A stretch of DNA of 64,000 nucleotides from Flavobacterium plurextorum (GCF_002217395.1 NZ_MUHD01000032.1:32496-96495); one strand, 5' to 3'. Positions 26,368 to 34,850 are shown, numbered from the stretch's first letter. Translations and numbers: made by a program. The notes: generated by a model not told the origin, from the letters alone.

Positions 26368-27702
26368 TTAGTTTTTATCAAAAGCTTTGATGAAATCTTC
26401 AAATCTAGTTTCAAATTTTTCAAAACCTTTAGAGAAATAAGTGCTAAATGAAGCTTCGGTATTGTCGCTGAATTTTAAGTAAAGCACTTCGTCATATTCA
26501 TTAGTAACTATACTTGTATCATTAGAGTCATAAGTCCAGTATCCGCCATTTTCATTTTTTGTGTCAACAACCCATTTTACATAACGTGGATAAGATCCTG
26601 ATTTTTCAGTTCGTTGAACAATATCAGCTATTTTAGTTCCATCTTTTTTAGATACTAAAATCAACTTCATGTTTTTGTTGAAGTTTAAAACGGCACCTTC
26701 AGAATACTTAAGATTGCTTGTGTTTATATCTGAATAATATGTTTTGGTGCTGTAAACTGGATTTGGAAGTGTTTTTTCTAAAGCAATTTTGTCAGCCCCA
26801 TCAGTAGCTAAATCCATATTGGCAACAATAATAAAGTTGTCCATTAATTTGAATAATCCATTTGCTTTTCCTCTGTATTGGATTAACTCGTCATTTTCGA
26901 TTAAACCATCAATGTTAGCAGTACTGCCTGAATTGAAGTCGATCAAATTTTTTCCATTGTAAGTAAGAACAGCTTTAGCAGTAGTTTCAGTACCTTTTTT
27001 ACCGCTCATTTCCCAAGTATAGCCATCATTTAATGTCATTTTGTATGCAAACTCATCAGGTGATGCGTTTTTAGATGAATATTTGGCAGTTTGAGTAAAT
27101 GTAGCAGCTTGAGCATTGTCAATTGTTAAAGTCGCATCTGATGAGCTAGGAAGGAAAATAGAGTCATAGATTTCTTTTCCTCCGTTATTACTACTAAGGT
27201 AGCCATCATAATATTTAACTTTAACATCAGAAGATACTCCTTTTGCAGAAAAAACAGCATTGTTTGCCGTTTGAGATTGTTTAGCAGGAAAAGCAAATTT
27301 TAATTCTGTTTTTGAATCTGTTTTATCCCAGCTTTTTTTAGCGTTATTCCAAGTGTAGATACCGTAAACTCCAGAAATGTTTAAGATATCTTCTACTTTA
27401 TTATCATTTTTTCCGTTAAAAATATCAACAGTGCTAATGTCTAACAAACGGTTTAAATTTTCTATTGCTTCAATAGCGCTTGAGCTTTTTGATTTGTCTA
27501 ACTGAGTCAGCATTTCATTAGCCTCAGCTTCTAATTTTATTTTTTGATCTGCTGGAGTTAATTTTGAGTACGGTTGTTTAACGATTTCAGCAATTTGTTC
27601 TGCTAATGTTTGTTCAGTTGTCGTCTCAGGACTATCTTCACTAGAACAAGAAACTGTAAGTTGAGAAACAACTAATGATAATAAAAGAAATTTTCTGATC
27701 AT
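26368..27702 (-). CDS. Hypothetical lipoprotein
   Basis: A 444-residue exported lipoprotein with a lipobox near residue 19 (LTVSCSSED) and a Thr/Glu-rich linker. The next 60 residues are helical with charged heptads (AEQIAEIVKQPYSKLTPADQ). The rest is mostly beta-rich, with repeated Asn-Gly and Lys turns. I do not recognise a family and no catalytic motif is apparent. It is a single gene, convergent on the TonB-receptor operon. Confidence 0.75.
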   Translation of the reverse strand: MIRKFLLLSLVVSQLTVSCSSEDSPETTTEQTLAEQIAEIVKQPYSKLTPADQKIKLEAEANEMLTQLDKSKSSSAIEAIENLNRLLDISTVDIFNGKNDNKVEDILNISGVYGIYTWNNAKKSWDKTDSKTELKFAFPAKQSQTANNAVFSAKGVSSDVKVKYYDGYLSSNNGGKEIYDSIFLPSSSDATLTIDNAQAATFTQTAKYSSKNASPDEFAYKMTLNDGYTWEMSGKKGTETTAKAVLTYNGKNLIDFNSGSTANIDGLIENDELIQYRGKANGLFKLMDNFIIVANMDLATDGADKIALEKTLPNPVYSTKTYYSDINTSNLKYSEGAVLNFNKNMKLILVSKKDGTKIADIVQRTEKSGSYPRYVKWVVDTKNENGGYWTYDSNDTSIVTNEYDEVLYLKFSDNTEASFSTYFSKGFEKFETRFEDFIKAFDKN

Positions 27703-27871
27703 GGTTTGTGTATAAATTAAATTAAAGTAGGTTTTTTCGTATATCGAAATTTACGCTGCAAGGTACATTTTAAGTTTGGTTCTTTGTTACGGGAAACCGT
27801 AAAAGGTAGACTTTTTTTTGTTAAAAAAATGAAGCAAATTTATGCCATTAGAGATTGATGGATAAGTTTTT

Positions 27872-27879
27872 TACCTTTG
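27872..27879 (+). promoter_or_regulatory. -7 element TACCTTTG of the alpha/beta-hydrolase gene
   Basis: Exact TAnnTTTG match 25 bases before the ATG. Confidence 0.5.
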
Positions 27880-27904
27880 TTTTAGTTTTAAAAGAAAAAT
27901 ATAA

Positions 27905-28669
27905 ATGTTATACTCAAAAATAGAAGGCGAAGGAAAGCCATTTATCATCATGCACGGATTTCTAGGTATGTCTGATAATTGGAAAACACTTGCGGGACAA
28001 TATGTAGAAGCGGGATTTCAGGTTCATATTTTAGATTTACGAAATCACGGGCGTAGTTTTCATTCTGATGAATGGAGTTATGAAGCAATGGTTCAGGATG
28101 TATTTGAATATTGTAATGCAAATAATCTAACTAGAATTGATATCCTCGGACATTCAATGGGTGGGAAAGTAGCCATGCTTTTTGCGGCAACACATCCTGA
28201 AATTGTAGATAAATTAATTGTTGCAGATATTGGGCCTAAATTCTATAAACAGCATCATCAAGATATTTTAGCAGGATTAAATGCAGTTGATTTTTCTGTA
28301 AAACCAAGCCGAAATGATGTTGAAGAAATAGTAGCGCAATACGTACCTGACTTTGGAACTCGTCAGTTCTTATTAAAAAATTTATATTGGAAGGAACCTG
28401 GACAATTGGCATTTAGATTTAATTTAGCCGTTTTTAATAATAATTTAGATGCAATAGGAAAACCGCTGGCAGATAATTTGGTTTTTGATAAGCCAACATT
28501 ATTTATTCGCGGCGGAGCGTCAGGCTATATTCAGGATTCGGATCTTGAAGATATTCGAAAACATTTTCCAAATTTTAAATTAGAAACTATCCCAAATGCA
28601 GGGCATTGGCTTCATGCTGAAAATCCAAAAATGTTTTTTGAATTGACAACAACGTTTTTAAAAGAGTAA
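27905..28669 (+). CDS. Alpha/beta-fold hydrolase (YbfF-like esterase)
   Basis: A cytoplasmic serine hydrolase of 254 residues. The oxyanion HGFLG motif is at about 17-21, the nucleophile Ser84 lies in GHSMGG, and His233 lies in AGHWLHAENP. The LRNHGRS segment is typical of YbfF/YcdJ-type short-chain esterases. The natural substrate is unknown. There is no signal peptide. It is followed by a small membrane-protein gene 53 bases downstream. Confidence 0.9.
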   Translation: MLYSKIEGEGKPFIIMHGFLGMSDNWKTLAGQYVEAGFQVHILDLRNHGRSFHSDEWSYEAMVQDVFEYCNANNLTRIDILGHSMGGKVAMLFAATHPEIVDKLIVADIGPKFYKQHHQDILAGLNAVDFSVKPSRNDVEEIVAQYVPDFGTRQFLLKNLYWKEPGQLAFRFNLAVFNNNLDAIGKPLADNLVFDKPTLFIRGGASGYIQDSDLEDIRKHFPNFKLETIPNAGHWLHAENPKMFFELTTTFLKE

Positions 28670-28722
28670 TTTTTTTGATGAAAAATTTGTTACTTTTATT
28701 AAAATTTTAAAAAGAAAAAGAT

Positions 28723-29067
28723 ATGAAATTATTACTCAGACTTCTTGTTACCGCTGCTTTGGTTTTGTTAATTGCTAACTTTCTTACAGGTGTGCATGTG
28801 GCCAGTTTTACTACAGCAATTATCGTTGCAGTGGTTTTAGGGTTATTGAATCTTTTTATAAAACCAATATTGGTTATTTTAACATTGCCGGTTACAGTGA
28901 TTACATTGGGATTGTTTTTATTGGTTATTAATGCCATTATTATTTTGTTGTGCACTAATATTGTAGGAGGATTTGCAGTTGATTCATTCTGGACAGCTTT
29001 ATGGTTTAGTGTTATATTATCTATTCTGCAATCTATTACATATAAAATAGTAGGAGACGATAAATAA
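28723..29067 (+). CDS. Phage-holin-family (PF04020-type) small membrane protein
   Basis: A 114-residue protein with four predicted membrane helices, including ILVILTLPVTVITLGLFLLVINAIIILL. It belongs to the family named for mycobacteriophage four-TM holins but is widespread in bacterial chromosomes. No phage gene is nearby, so a lytic role is not supported. Function unknown. A terminator lies downstream and is used or overlapped by the tig promoter. Confidence 0.88.
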   Translation: MKLLLRLLVTAALVLLIANFLTGVHVASFTTAIIVAVVLGLLNLFIKPILVILTLPVTVITLGLFLLVINAIIILLCTNIVGGFAVDSFWTALWFSVILSILQSITYKIVGDDK

Positions 29068-29123
29068 TTAAGGTATTAAAGTGACTTAAAAACCACTTCA
29101 AATACAATATATTAAAAACTTGG

Positions 29124-29159
29124 TTGGGTTGCAAAAATTTTATAATTTTGCAACCCAAT
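29124..29159 (+). terminator. Terminator hairpin overlapping the trigger-factor promoter
   Basis: A perfect 13-bp stem, TTGGGTTGCAAAA with its complement, is followed by TTTTATT. The right arm contains TAATTTTG (29143-29150), an exact -7 element for tig. Confidence 0.7.
29143..29150 (+). promoter_or_regulatory. -7 element TAATTTTG of tig inside the terminator stem
   Basis: Exact TAnnTTTG match with a TTG at 29120-29122 (20-base spacer). It lies 34 bases before the tig ATG and inside the right arm of the hairpin 29124-29159. Confidence 0.6.
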
Positions 29160-29184
29160 TTTATTATGTAAATTAAAGAAGAAG

Positions 29185-30507
29185 ATGGATATTAAAAGAG
29201 TAGCAATAGACGCTGTGAATGAAACGATTGTATTAAACGTTGTTCACATGGATTATAAAGGTCAAGTAGCAAAAAGAATAAACGAAAAAATGCCATTGGC
29301 TACCGTGAAAGGTTTTAGAAAAGGACAAGTTCCTAAAGACCTTGTTGAAAAACAATACGGAAAAGCAATCAAGCAAGAAGAAGTTAAAAAAGTAGTTGAT
29401 TTAGCTTTAGAGCGTTTTGTTCAATCTGAAAGATTAAATCTTTTAGGAACTCCTCTTGCTAAAGAAAACGAAAACTTTGATTGGGATGCTGAAGAACTAA
29501 CTTTCGAATATGAAATTGGTTTAGTTCCAAACTTCGAAATTGATTTAGAAGCAAAAAATAATATCGTAAAATATATCGTAACGGCTGATGATAAATTAAT
29601 CGACGGTCAAGTTGAACGTATCCAAAAACAATTCGGAAAAGCAATCCCGCAAGAAGTGGTGTCTGCAGATTCTGATTTAACTGGAACTTTCTCAAACGAA
29701 GAAAAAGGTATCAACAATACAACTACAATTTCATTATCTACTTTCAATAAAGCTGCTGGAGATAAATTCATCGGTAAAAAAGTTGGAGATGTTGTTGCAG
29801 TAAGCACAAAAGGTTTATTTGAAGATGATCACCAATTAATGGATTACTTAAAAGTATCTCATGATGATGTTCACGGTCTAGATATCGAAGTAAACTTTAC
29901 AATTGAAGCGATCAACGGAGCTGAATTAGCGGAATTAAACCAAGAGTTATTTGATAAACTTTTTGGAGAAGGAAAAGTAGCTTCTTTAGAAGATTTAAAA
30001 TCTAAAATTAAAGAAGACGCTGAAGCTCAATTTGCACAACAAGCAGATCAAAAATTATTGTTAGACGTTCAAGATTTCTTGATCGAAAGCACAAAATTTG
30101 ATTTACCAGCTGAATTCCTTAAAAAATGGTTACAAACTGTTGGAGAGAAAAAACTTTCTGCAGAAGAAGCTGAAGTTGAATACGCAAGATCTGAAAAAGG
30201 TTTACGTTTTCAATTAATCGAAGGAAAAGCTATGGCTCAAAGTAATATCCAAATTACATTTGATGACTTGAAAGCTTTTACAACAGGTGCTATCAAACAA
30301 CAAATGGCGCAATTTGGTCAAACTAACCCAACAGACGAAGAAGTTCAAGGAATTGTGGCTAGAGTTTTATCTAACCAAGAAGAGGTGAAAAGACTTTCTG
30401 AGCAAGTTGTAGCGGAGAAATTGTTAGAATTGTTTAAAGAAAAAGCAAATCCAACAACTAAAGAAGTAACTTACGAAGAATTTATTGCTGCTTCTTACGG
30501 AGAATAA
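29185..30507 (+). CDS. tig: Trigger factor
   Basis: A ribosome-bound chaperone for nascent chains. The N-terminal ribosome-binding domain carries VKGFRKGQVPKDLVEKQYGK, the family signature loop. The middle domain (about 150-245) occupies the FKBP-type isomerase place, but I do not see the usual FKBP sequence pattern there, a known trait of Bacteroidota trigger factors. The C-terminal arms are helical and rich in Glu, Gln and Lys. Length (440) is normal. The gene precedes clpP and clpX, as in many bacteria. Confidence 0.95.
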   Translation: MDIKRVAIDAVNETIVLNVVHMDYKGQVAKRINEKMPLATVKGFRKGQVPKDLVEKQYGKAIKQEEVKKVVDLALERFVQSERLNLLGTPLAKENENFDWDAEELTFEYEIGLVPNFEIDLEAKNNIVKYIVTADDKLIDGQVERIQKQFGKAIPQEVVSADSDLTGTFSNEEKGINNTTTISLSTFNKAAGDKFIGKKVGDVVAVSTKGLFEDDHQLMDYLKVSHDDVHGLDIEVNFTIEAINGAELAELNQELFDKLFGEGKVASLEDLKSKIKEDAEAQFAQQADQKLLLDVQDFLIESTKFDLPAEFLKKWLQTVGEKKLSAEEAEVEYARSEKGLRFQLIEGKAMAQSNIQITFDDLKAFTTGAIKQQMAQFGQTNPTDEEVQGIVARVLSNQEEVKRLSEQVVAEKLLELFKEKANPTTKEVTYEEFIAASYGE

Positions 30508-30530
30508 TTTCTAAAACAATACATAATTTT

Positions 30531-30568
30531 GAGCGTCAGGAAGTTTTTTCTTGACGCTCTTTTGTTTT
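30531..30568 (+). terminator. Terminator of tig
   Basis: GAGCGTCA and TGACGCTC form an 8-bp stem with a 13-base loop, followed by TTTTGTTTT, 24 bases after the tig stop. Confidence 0.85.
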
Positions 30569-30593
30569 AATTTATTTTTGATTACTTTTCAGA

Positions 30594-30736
30594 AGCTAAT
30601 CCAGCTATCCGTTACAAGTTTTTTTCTTCCGTTTAAGTTTTTTTTATTCTTGCAAGAGCTTCTTTCAGTCGCTTTTCAAGAATAAAAAAACTAAAAACCG
30701 GAATTCAAAAAGCTTTTCACTACTATCTGGGCTATG
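30594..30736. repeat. Long palindromic intergenic element between tig and clpP
   Basis: The 388-base gap from tig to clpP holds no gene. It contains a terminator, then this AT-rich element. Its core arms are AGTTTTTTTTATTCTTG (30636-30652) and CAAGAATAAAAAAACT (30677-30692). Outside the core the ends are also nearly complementary (TAATCCAGCTATCCG against CTACTATCTGGGCTA). The ends match, in inverse orientation, the element at 33763-33848 (GCCCTGATCG... and ...TAGAGCAGGAC). After it come a direct repeat and a short leader before clpP. It resembles dispersed palindromic repeats of Flavobacterium genomes. Confidence 0.6.
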
Positions 30737-30754
30737 TAAGAAGCGAGTCCGAGA

Positions 30755-30797
30755 ACTTGAAACCTGAAACTGGAAATAAAATTAAACCTGAAACAAA
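30755..30797. repeat. Direct repeat copy 1 flanking clpP
   Basis: ACTTGAAACCTGAAAC and ATTAAACCTGAAACAAA, separated by 10 bases. The same two blocks recur at 31629-31664 on the other side of clpP with a 3-base spacer and one mismatch. Confidence 0.6.
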
Positions 30798-30895
30798 TTT
30801 TCAAAATAAGACAAATTGACATCCTTTAGAAAGAGGTACAACCTTTGATGAAAGAATATATACATTAAATAAAGTAAAACTTAGAACAGATACAT

Positions 30896-31570
30896 ATGAA
30901 CTACGGTAAAGAATTCAAAAAATTTGCTACAAAGCATCAAGGAGTGAACGCTATGTACTATGACAAAATCATAGCAGCGATGAATCCAACTAATATGACT
31001 CCATATATTATTGAAGAGCGTCAGTTGAATATTTCTCAATTAGATGTGTTTTCAAGATTGATGATGGATAGAATTATTTTTTTAGGAACAGGTATCGATG
31101 ATCAAATAGCAAACATCGTTCAGGCTCAATTACTATTCTTAGAAAGTGCGGATGCTTCAAAAGATATCCAAATTTACTTAAACTCTCCAGGAGGAAGCGT
31201 TTATGCAGGATTAGGAATTTACGATACGATGCAATACATCAAACCAGACGTAGCAACAATTTGTACAGGAATGGCAGCTTCTATGGGAGCAGTTTTATTA
31301 TGTGCAGGAGCAGCAGGAAAACGTTCGGCTTTACCACATTCAAGAGTTATGATTCACCAGCCGTCAGGAGGAGCACAAGGAGTTGCAACTGATATGGAAA
31401 TCAACTTACGCGAAATGTTGAAATTGAAAGATGAATTATACAATATCATCTCGCAGCATTCAGGACAAACTTTTGACAAAGTGCACAAAGACAGTGAGCG
31501 TGATTACTGGATGATTGCAGACGAAGCAAAAGAATACGGAATGATTGATGAAGTATTAAGAAGAGGATAA
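30896..31570 (+). CDS. clpP: ATP-dependent Clp protease proteolytic subunit
   Basis: A serine peptidase that forms the 14-mer barrel working with ClpX. The catalytic triad is intact: Ser129 in GMAASMGAV, His154 in MIHQPSGG and Asp203 in SERDYWM. The N-terminus is about 25 residues longer than in E. coli before the RxLNISQLDVFSRLM region, which may be a processed propeptide. clpX follows after 192 bases that contain a palindrome and a -7 box for clpX itself, so the two genes may be separately transcribed. Confidence 0.97.
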   Translation: MNYGKEFKKFATKHQGVNAMYYDKIIAAMNPTNMTPYIIEERQLNISQLDVFSRLMMDRIIFLGTGIDDQIANIVQAQLLFLESADASKDIQIYLNSPGGSVYAGLGIYDTMQYIKPDVATICTGMAASMGAVLLCAGAAGKRSALPHSRVMIHQPSGGAQGVATDMEINLREMLKLKDELYNIISQHSGQTFDKVHKDSERDYWMIADEAKEYGMIDEVLRRG

Positions 31571-31603
31571 TTTTTTTAAAGGTTAAAAGTTGTTAAATAA
31601 CTA

Positions 31604-31619
31604 TCCCGAGGCCTCGGGA
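31604..31619. repeat. 16-base perfect palindrome TCCCGAGGCCTCGGGA between clpP and clpX
   Basis: A perfect GC-rich palindrome in a surrounding AT-rich gap, 33 bases after the clpP stop. The same core occurs with one change (TCCCGAGGCTTCGGGA) at the tip of the hairpin at 33785-33823. There is no T run after it, so it is not a classic terminator. Confidence 0.65.
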
Positions 31620-31628
31620 CTAAGATTA

Positions 31629-31664
31629 ACTTGAAACCTGAAACAAAATTAAACTTGAAACAAA
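31629..31664. repeat. Direct repeat copy 2 flanking clpP
   Basis: Same blocks as at 30755-30797: ACTTGAAACCTGAAAC and ATTAAACTTGAAACAAA. Confidence 0.6.
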
Positions 31665-31731
31665 AAAACAAATATTAAGCTGTAAAGGAGTTAAGTTTTT
31701 AAGTTTTAAAGTAAAAAGCTTAGAAACTTAG

Positions 31732-31739
31732 TATCTTTG
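31732..31739 (+). promoter_or_regulatory. -7 element TATCTTTG of clpX
   Basis: Exact TAnnTTTG match 23 bases before the clpX ATG, followed by CAGC. Confidence 0.55.
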
Positions 31740-31762
31740 CAGCTTAGTAACTTAAATAAAGA

Positions 31763-32995
31763 ATGGCAAAAGTAGTATTAGAATGTTCGTTTTGTGGAAG
31801 AAAAAAGCCAGAAACTAATTTATTAATTGCAGGTATTAATGCACATATCTGTGATAAGTGTATTGAACAAGCACACGGAATTGTATTAGAAGAATTAAAA
31901 TCAAGCGGAAGCTCAAAACTTGTTGGAGACTTAATTTTAAAGAAACCAAAAGAAATTAGAGCTTTCTTAGATCAATACGTTATTGGGCAAGACCAGACAA
32001 AAAAAGTAATGTCGGTTGCCGTTTACAATCACTACAAACGTTTAATGCAGCAGCAATTGGATGACGAAGTAGAGATTGAAAAAAGTAACATTATCATGGT
32101 TGGTCAAACTGGAACAGGAAAAACATTAGTTGCTAAAACTATCGCAAAAATGTTAGACGTTCCTTTGGCTATTGTTGATGCAACTGTATTAACAGAAGCA
32201 GGTTATGTAGGTGAAGATGTTGAAAGTATTTTGACACGTTTACTGCAAGCTGCGGATTATGATGTAACCAAAGCCGAAAGAGGAATTGTGTTTATCGATG
32301 AAATTGATAAAATCGCCCGTAAAAGCGATAATCCATCAATAACACGTGACGTTTCTGGAGAAGGTGTTCAGCAGGCATTATTAAAATTATTAGAAGGAAC
32401 AGTTGTAAACGTACCGCCAAAAGGAGGACGTAAACATCCAGATCAAAAATTTGTTGAGGTAAATACTCAAAACATCTTGTTTATTGCTGGTGGTGCTTTT
32501 GATGGAGTTGAGCGTATTATTTCAAAACGTTTAAATCGTCAGGCAGTTGGATACTCAACTTCTAAAAATGTTGATAATATTGACAAAGACAATTTACTGC
32601 AATACATTATTCCTAAAGATATTAAGGATTTTGGATTGATTCCAGAGATTATTGGTCGTTTGCCAGTTCTAACACATATGGATCCATTAGATCGCGAAAC
32701 ATTGCGTGCGATTTTAACACAGCCTAAAAACGCACTAGTAAAACAATATCAGAAATTATTTTTAATGGATGAGGTTGAATTTACAATTACAGATGAAGCA
32801 TTAGATTTTATTGTTGATAAAGCATTAGAGTATAAATTAGGAGCTCGTGGATTACGTTCGCTTTGCGAAGCAATCTTAACAGATGCAATGTACGAACTGC
32901 CAAGTTCTGATGATAAAGTTCTATCAATCGATAAGGATTATGCAGAACATACTTTAAGTAAAAACTTATTGAAGCGTATGGAAATCGCTTCGTAA
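31763..32995 (+). CDS. clpX: ATP-dependent Clp protease ATP-binding subunit ClpX
   Basis: A AAA+ unfoldase that feeds substrates to ClpP. The N-terminal zinc-binding domain has Cys8, Cys11, Cys30 and Cys33. Walker A GQTGTGKT lies at 114-121, the pore loop GYVG at 147-150 and Walker B VFIDEID at about 176-182. The ClpP-binding loop region and the C-terminal small domain (LGARGLRSLCEAIL) are present. Length (410) is typical. A terminator follows. Confidence 0.97.
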   Translation: MAKVVLECSFCGRKKPETNLLIAGINAHICDKCIEQAHGIVLEELKSSGSSKLVGDLILKKPKEIRAFLDQYVIGQDQTKKVMSVAVYNHYKRLMQQQLDDEVEIEKSNIIMVGQTGTGKTLVAKTIAKMLDVPLAIVDATVLTEAGYVGEDVESILTRLLQAADYDVTKAERGIVFIDEIDKIARKSDNPSITRDVSGEGVQQALLKLLEGTVVNVPPKGGRKHPDQKFVEVNTQNILFIAGGAFDGVERIISKRLNRQAVGYSTSKNVDNIDKDNLLQYIIPKDIKDFGLIPEIIGRLPVLTHMDPLDRETLRAILTQPKNALVKQYQKLFLMDEVEFTITDEALDFIVDKALEYKLGARGLRSLCEAILTDAMYELPSSDDKVLSIDKDYAEHTLSKNLLKRMEIAS

Positions 32996-33017
32996 ATTTT
33001 AAAAGATATTTTTTTAG

Positions 33018-33047
33018 AACCTGTTCATTTTTTGAGCAGGTTTTTTT
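33018..33047 (+). terminator. Terminator of clpX
   Basis: AACCTGTTCA pairs with TGAGCAGGTT (one wobble) around a TTTTT loop, followed by six T residues, 23 bases after the stop. Confidence 0.85.
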
Positions 33048-33124
33048 ATTGAATATTCTTAAATCATGTTTTTCTTTTTTTACTTAAAATAATATATTTG
33101 ATACTTAATCTTTTACCATAAATT

Positions 33125-33718
33125 ATGATAACTGAAGTTTTGAAAAATTTAGCTCATCTATATTATCCTAAAAATATATGTCCGTGGACTCAAAAAGAGT
33201 TATATTTTGAAACTGCAGAATATAAAAGATTACAGTCATTAATTGAATTTTTTGATTCAGATAGCAATCAGGAAATTCGAAGCAATATTAAAGCCGAATT
33301 TGCTAAAGATTCAGTTTTGAAAGATTTTCAAGATTTTTCTAGGCTTGATAATCAGGATCGATGTTATACTTTTTTTTTGAATGTCGTTGAGGAAGGAGAA
33401 TTGTGTTCTATAACCTTATATTTGAGTATATTGATTCCTTATTATGTAATTAGCGTTTTGGTTCATAAAAACCAAATGATCATACCAAGAGCTAGAATTG
33501 AAGAATTGGAAATGGAAAATTTAGATCCAAGGAAAATTAAAGATTTGGTTTTAGAAGTAGAAAATATAGTTGAAAAAAAGTTGTTTTATTCAAAATTTCC
33601 AAATGAAATATTAAACAATAAATTTGAAGATTTTAGTTTTCAAGATTCATATTTAGGTGAATTTAAAATGTTTAATGCTTTTTTCAATAATCAAGTTATT
33701 CATCAAGAAGAAAAATAA
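33125..33718 (+). CDS. Hypothetical cytoplasmic protein
   Basis: A 197-residue protein with no signal peptide, no membrane helix and no family I recognise. It is acidic and Phe/Tyr-rich, with N-terminal LYYPKNICPWTQKELYF and a hydrophobic middle strand (LYLSILIPYYVISVLVH). The size, acidity and isolated position recall immunity or antitoxin-type proteins, but nothing in the sequence proves that. Its base composition is like its neighbours. It follows clpX after a terminator and precedes a palindromic element. Confidence 0.7.
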   Translation: MITEVLKNLAHLYYPKNICPWTQKELYFETAEYKRLQSLIEFFDSDSNQEIRSNIKAEFAKDSVLKDFQDFSRLDNQDRCYTFFLNVVEEGELCSITLYLSILIPYYVISVLVHKNQMIIPRARIEELEMENLDPRKIKDLVLEVENIVEKKLFYSKFPNEILNNKFEDFSFQDSYLGEFKMFNAFFNNQVIHQEEK

Positions 33719-33762
33719 TAATTAAGAACTAATTGATATTTTGAAAACAAAAAGTTCTAAAT

Positions 33763-33848
33763 CAGCCCTGATCGAAACGGCATCCTTTTGTTGCGGTCCC
33801 GAGGCTTCGGGACGCAACAAAAGATATAGTGTAGAGCAGGACAAAAGG
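33763..33848. repeat. Palindromic intergenic element with a long GC-capped hairpin
   Basis: CTTTTGTTGCGGTCCCG (from 33785) pairs with CGGGACGCAACAAAAG (to 33823) with one bulged G and a short loop. The hairpin is framed by GCCCTGATCGAAACGGCATCC and TATAGTGTAGAGCAGGAC, which are themselves partly complementary. It lies between convergent genes. The flanks match the element at 30594-30736 in the opposite orientation. Confidence 0.65.
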
Positions 33849-33884
33849 TTTTTTTGAAATCGAAATGTTCTGCTTCAAAAAAAA

Positions 33885-34850
33885 CTACTGCACCCTAAAT
33901 TTTTCTCGATATTCAATAGGTTTCATTCCAACCATTTTATAAAATACCTTTCTAAATGCTTTTGGGTCATTATACCCTGTTTTTTCTATAATTTCTGAAA
34001 TAGAAAGCTGCGTTTGTTCAAGATATTTTTTAGAACTCTCGACTCTAATATTTTGCAGATATTCAATTGGCGGAATCCCGGTAACTTGTTTAAAACGACG
34101 TGTCATGTTTCTGGCACTGGTAGGAATGTCTTTTGTAATTTCCTCTAGTTTTTCTATGCTGTGATATTGACTTTCAATTTTATGCTGTAACATAGCAACC
34201 AAAGTATCATTATGTAAATGATTCGGTCTAAAAGTGCTGAAATAACTTTGTTTATATCGATTTAAATCAATCGAGAAAATCTTAGCAATTTGCACCGCAA
34301 TTTCATTTCCGCAATATTTTTGAACCAAAAGAATCAACAAATGAAATGTTGAGGTCGAACCGCCGCTTGTATACAAACTGCCATCTGCAGTTAAAGTTTC
34401 TTCTGGTTTTAATTTTACCATCGGAAAAGCTTTTGTAAAAGCACTGCAGGCATCAACATGAGTAGTAGCCAGTTTTTCGTTTAATAACCCTGATGCAGCA
34501 AACAAAAATGCTCCTGTACAGAAGCTCGCCAATTCAGCTCCAGATTGGTGCTGCTTTTTTAACCACGGAATAAAATTTTTATTCTTCGCGATCATTTCGC
34601 TCATATCATCAGTAGTGAAAGCAGGAATCAAAATCAAATCCAAAACTTTATTTGAAGTTTCAATTGAGTTGGTTTCATATCCAAATAAAATTCCCTGATT
34701 AATTTGTTCTGCCGATTGAAAAACCATAATGTCAAATGGTTTTTCGGATTCCTTACTTAATTTATTTGCCGTTTCAAATACTTCTAAAATTGCAGCAATA
34801 CTCAACAATTTATAGTCGTGAGGCACGATTAAACCTACTCTTTTGCTCAT
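33885..34850 (-). CDS. GlxA-type transcriptional regulator (DJ-1/PfpI plus AraC)
   Basis: The N-terminal 190 residues form a DJ-1/PfpI-like amidotransferase fold with the nucleophile-elbow Cys in ELASFCTGAF and the following ATTHVDA. The C-terminal 110 residues are an AraC/XylS double helix-turn-helix with PTSARNMTRRFKQVTG and YNDPKAFRKVF. Such proteins are transcription activators of divergent operons, for example for amino acid or betaine catabolism. Here it diverges from a run of VOC and SRPBCC genes, which it probably controls. A TACATTTG -7 box lies 34 bases upstream. Confidence 0.92.
   Translation of the reverse strand: MSKRVGLIVPHDYKLLSIAAILEVFETANKLSKESEKPFDIMVFQSAEQINQGILFGYETNSIETSNKVLDLILIPAFTTDDMSEMIAKNKNFIPWLKKQHQSGAELASFCTGAFLFAASGLLNEKLATTHVDACSAFTKAFPMVKLKPEETLTADGSLYTSGGSTSTFHLLILLVQKYCGNEIAVQIAKIFSIDLNRYKQSYFSTFRPNHLHNDTLVAMLQHKIESQYHSIEKLEEITKDIPTSARNMTRRFKQVTGIPPIEYLQNIRVESSKKYLEQTQLSISEIIEKTGYNDPKAFRKVFYKMVGMKPIEYREKFRVQ

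Noticed and set aside
28723..29067. The phage-holin-family gene as evidence of a prophage
   Set aside because: No capsid, tail, integrase or attachment site is nearby, and the family is common in chromosomes.
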